This document shows positions 62,239-64,000 of a stretch of DNA of 64,000 nucleotides, one piece after another. The notes beneath the pieces were generated by a model that was given only the letters and a program-made list of their open reading frames with translations, did no database searches and was not told the origin of the DNA. Numbering within the stretch: position 1 is the stretch's first letter; every line of letters starts with the position of its first letter. The stretch spans positions 62,001 through 126,000 of the forward strand of contig NZ_JARVWW010000015.1 in assembly GCF_029846715.1 (NCBI RefSeq), read 5' to 3'. The position numbers and the translations under genes are program-made. This stretch comes from Bradyrhizobium nivariense. GTDB lineage: Bacteria > Pseudomonadota > Alphaproteobacteria > Rhizobiales > Xanthobacteraceae.

Positions 62239-63297
62239 TCAGCACTTCACCCGCTTCTGTTCGCGGTCCACGGCGGCTTTGACGCCGGCGGAGGCGCGCG
62301 GATATTTGCGGCCGATTTCGCCGAAGGCGGCGCAGGCGGCCTCCTTCTCCTTGAGCGCGGCCAGCGACTGGCCGAGCCGCAGCAGGGCATCCGGGGCCTT
62401 GGCGGACTTGTCGTATTTGGTGGTGACGGCGAGGAAGGCTTCCGCGGAGTCGCGATATTGCTGGCGCTGGAAGTAGCTCTCGCCGAGCCAGTATTGCGCG
62501 TCGCCGAGCAGCGGATCGCTCGGATATTTCTGCGAGAAATTCTTCATGGTCTGCTCGGCCAGCGCATAGTCCTTGCGCTGCATGTAGCCGATGCCGAGGT
62601 CGAACTCGTCGCGCGGCGTTGCCGAGGGCGGCAGGGTCGCAAGGCCCGTCCCGCCTGACGGCGCGGGAGAGCCGGATTGGGCCGGCGGATAGCCGGGCTG
62701 CGCGGCCTGGGGCGCCGCCGCTTGCGGATAGCGGGTGCCGTTGTTGGCAAGATCGAGCGGTTCGCCGGCGCCGCGGCCACCGGGCGCGCCGACAGGGGCG
62801 CCTGCCGGCATCGGCTGCTGCCCGCCGCCGAGCGCGCGCGGCGCACCCGGCGCATTCGGGCTCTGGTTCGGGTCGAAGGCATCGCCGCGGCGGCGCGTGC
62901 CCGGCGCGCCGGGCGCAGGCTGCTCCTGAACGATCGGCGCGGGAGAAGCGATCTGCGGCTGCTCGTAATTCGGCTGGGCCGGTTGCTGTTGCGGCTGCTG
63001 CTGGCGATAGGCCGGCGCGGCTTGCGCGGGCGGCATGGCCGCGACATTGGGCTGGACCGGCGCCTGGCCGGGCGCAGCTTGCGCGCCGCCCTCGAGCGCT
63101 CGCAGCCGCTCTTCGAGCTGGCGGTTGCGATATTGCAGCTCTTCGTTCTGGCCGGTGAGCTGGCGCAGCTGGTTTTCCAGCCGCTCGATCCGCATCTCGG
63201 GGTCGGCATCGTCCGATTGCGCGAGGGCGGGCGAGCACAAAGAGAGCAGCGCGGCGATCGCCGCGGTGCCGGTAAAGACCTTGGATCTGGATGACAT
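62239..63297 (-). CDS. cpoB: Tol-Pal system protein CpoB/YbgF-like
   Basis: 352 residues from ATG 63297; the frame is open upstream but the N-terminus here is a signal peptide (VFTGTAAIAALLSLCSPALA). A coiled coil (MRIERLENQLRQLTGQNEEL, about 32-60) is followed by a long Gln/Pro/Ala-rich linker of roughly 150 residues and three TPR repeats (DEFDLGIGYMQRKDYALAEQ, DAQYWLGESYFQRQQYRDSA and KAPDALLRLGQSLAALKEK). In E. coli CpoB links the Tol-Pal complex with peptidoglycan synthesis. The linker is much longer than in E. coli. Confidence 0.92.
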   Translation of the reverse strand: MSSRSKVFTGTAAIAALLSLCSPALAQSDDADPEMRIERLENQLRQLTGQNEELQYRNRQLEERLRALEGGAQAAPGQAPVQPNVAAMPPAQAAPAYRQQQPQQQPAQPNYEQPQIASPAPIVQEQPAPGAPGTRRRGDAFDPNQSPNAPGAPRALGGGQQPMPAGAPVGAPGGRGAGEPLDLANNGTRYPQAAAPQAAQPGYPPAQSGSPAPSGGTGLATLPPSATPRDEFDLGIGYMQRKDYALAEQTMKNFSQKYPSDPLLGDAQYWLGESYFQRQQYRDSAEAFLAVTTKYDKSAKAPDALLRLGQSLAALKEKEAACAAFGEIGRKYPRASAGVKAAVDREQKRVKC

Positions 63298-63422
63298 CTT
63301 GCCCTGACGACGAAAGCGAAATGGCCTGCGACCGAACACTCGACGCGCCACACATTGAAGGGGAGTACGCCAAAACTGTGACTGTAACAAACGGGTTTCT
63401 GTCACAGATCGCTGAAACGAAA

Positions 63423-63444
63423 CCGGCGCCCGAGAGGGCGCCGG
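63423..63444 (-). terminator. Hairpin between pal and cpoB
   Basis: CCGGCGCC (63423-63430) pairs with GGCGCCGG (63437-63444) around CGAGAG; read on the minus strand T-rich bases (GGTTTCGTTTC) follow. It may terminate or attenuate transcription after pal. Confidence 0.5.
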
Positions 63445-63484
63445 CATAGTCGGTTTCTGAAGATGAACGGCGCCTGACTGGTCG

Positions 63485-63973
63485 TCAGGAGCTCGCGTTC
63501 AGCACGGTGACGGCGCGGCGGTTCTGCGACCAGCACGAGATGTCGTTACAGACGGCGACCGGCCGCTCCTTGCCGTAGGAGATCGTGCGCATGCGGTTCG
63601 GATCGATGCCGCGCGAGGCGAGGAACGAGCGAACCGACTGGGCGCGGCGGGCGCCGAGCGCGATGTTGTATTCGCGGGTGCCGCGTTCGTCGGCATGACC
63701 TTCGACGGTGAAGCTGTAGCGCGGATAGCTCTGCAGCCACTGCGCCTGCTTCTCCAGGGTCACGATCGCCTGGGGGGTCAGATCGGTCTGATCGCTTTCG
63801 AAGAATACGCGGTCGCCGACATTGACGACGAAGTCCTGCTGGCTGCCCGGCGTCGCCGCATTGGCCATCGCATCCGTGGCAGAGTTCTTGTTGGCGCAGG
63901 CGCCCATCGACAACGCGACGGCAAGCACCGCGGCCAGCTTCAATCCCTGGAGGATACGCATAGGATGTTTCAT
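63485..63973 (-). CDS. pal: Peptidoglycan-associated lipoprotein
   Basis: 162 residues. Signal peptide with lipobox LSMGAC (Cys26), then the OmpA-like domain: VNVGDRVFFESDQTDLTPQA, then YSFTVEGHADERGTREYNIA and ALGARRAQSVRSFLASRGI. It is anchored in the outer membrane and binds peptidoglycan as part of the Tol-Pal system needed for outer-membrane constriction in cell division. tolQ, tolR, tolA and tolB would be expected upstream, past the right edge of the window. Confidence 0.96.
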   Translation of the reverse strand: MKHPMRILQGLKLAAVLAVALSMGACANKNSATDAMANAATPGSQQDFVVNVGDRVFFESDQTDLTPQAIVTLEKQAQWLQSYPRYSFTVEGHADERGTREYNIALGARRAQSVRSFLASRGIDPNRMRTISYGKERPVAVCNDISCWSQNRRAVTVLNASS

Positions 63974-64000
63974 TCCGGAGCCTCCACGCTCACGTTTCGT

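Overview
The window is a high-GC, densely coded stretch of alphaproteobacterial chromosome that most resembles Bradyrhizobium or a close relative. This is an inference from gene content: an aa3-type oxidase subunit IV peptide, a three-gene pntAA-pntAB-pntB set, small DUF465, DUF1244, DUF2312 and DUF1036 proteins, and short interspersed palindromic repeats of rhizobial type. I see no rRNA, tRNA, CRISPR, phage or insertion sequence. Most of the region is core or housekeeping DNA.

Region 1 (1-13.5 kb) is mostly catabolism and uptake: an AraC-type regulator tail, a GNAT acetyltransferase, a two-subunit ketoacid CoA-transferase, an AsmA-like protein, a C4-dicarboxylate carrier with a PrpF-family isomerase and a divergent LysR regulator, and a carbohydrate-type ABC importer (binding protein plus two permeases, no ATPase). 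An unrecognised polytopic membrane protein follows. Region 2 (13.5-24.4 kb) holds a polyamine-type ABC importer (ATPase plus two permeases, no binding protein) next to glpD, a PAS-GGDEF-EAL protein, an LhgO-like oxidoreductase, a group of very small proteins including two DUF465 proteins, and a diguanylate cyclase.

Region 3 (24.4-36.5 kb) carries purE-purK, aquaporin Z, rpsU, a TPR lipoprotein, a repeat-rich membrane-anchored protein, a minus-strand run of cation transporters with an alpha/beta hydrolase and a cupin, the pyridine nucleotide transhydrogenase operon and an oxidase subunit IV peptide. Region 4 (36.5-48.3 kb) has a very large membrane-embedded patatin-like protein, an oligoendopeptidase F, an orphan sigma-54 response regulator, and an L,D-transpeptidase followed by a DUF882 (MepK-like) peptidase, a plausible pair for making and cutting 3-3 peptidoglycan cross-links.

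Region 5 (47.8-58.2 kb) has small conserved proteins (DUF1801, GapR-type DUF2312, DUF1244, DUF1036), pyruvate kinase, a TetR regulator, a PAP2 phosphatase, a single Flp pilin gene, and an envelope-glycan-like cluster (GT-C-like protein, GT87, acyltransferase 3). The acyltransferase looks less GC-rich and is followed by a short remnant similar to the 3' end of the GT-C-like gene. Region 6 (58.4-64 kb, minus strand) is the conserved pal - cpoB - tilS - ftsH order followed by a DUF3052 gene; tolQRAB would be expected just beyond the right edge.

No clearly new defence or mobile system was found. The best candidates for new biology are the patatin with a membrane insertion, the unknown 329-aa membrane protein, the acyltransferase insertion site, the repeat-bearing 338-aa protein and the DUF465/small-protein group.
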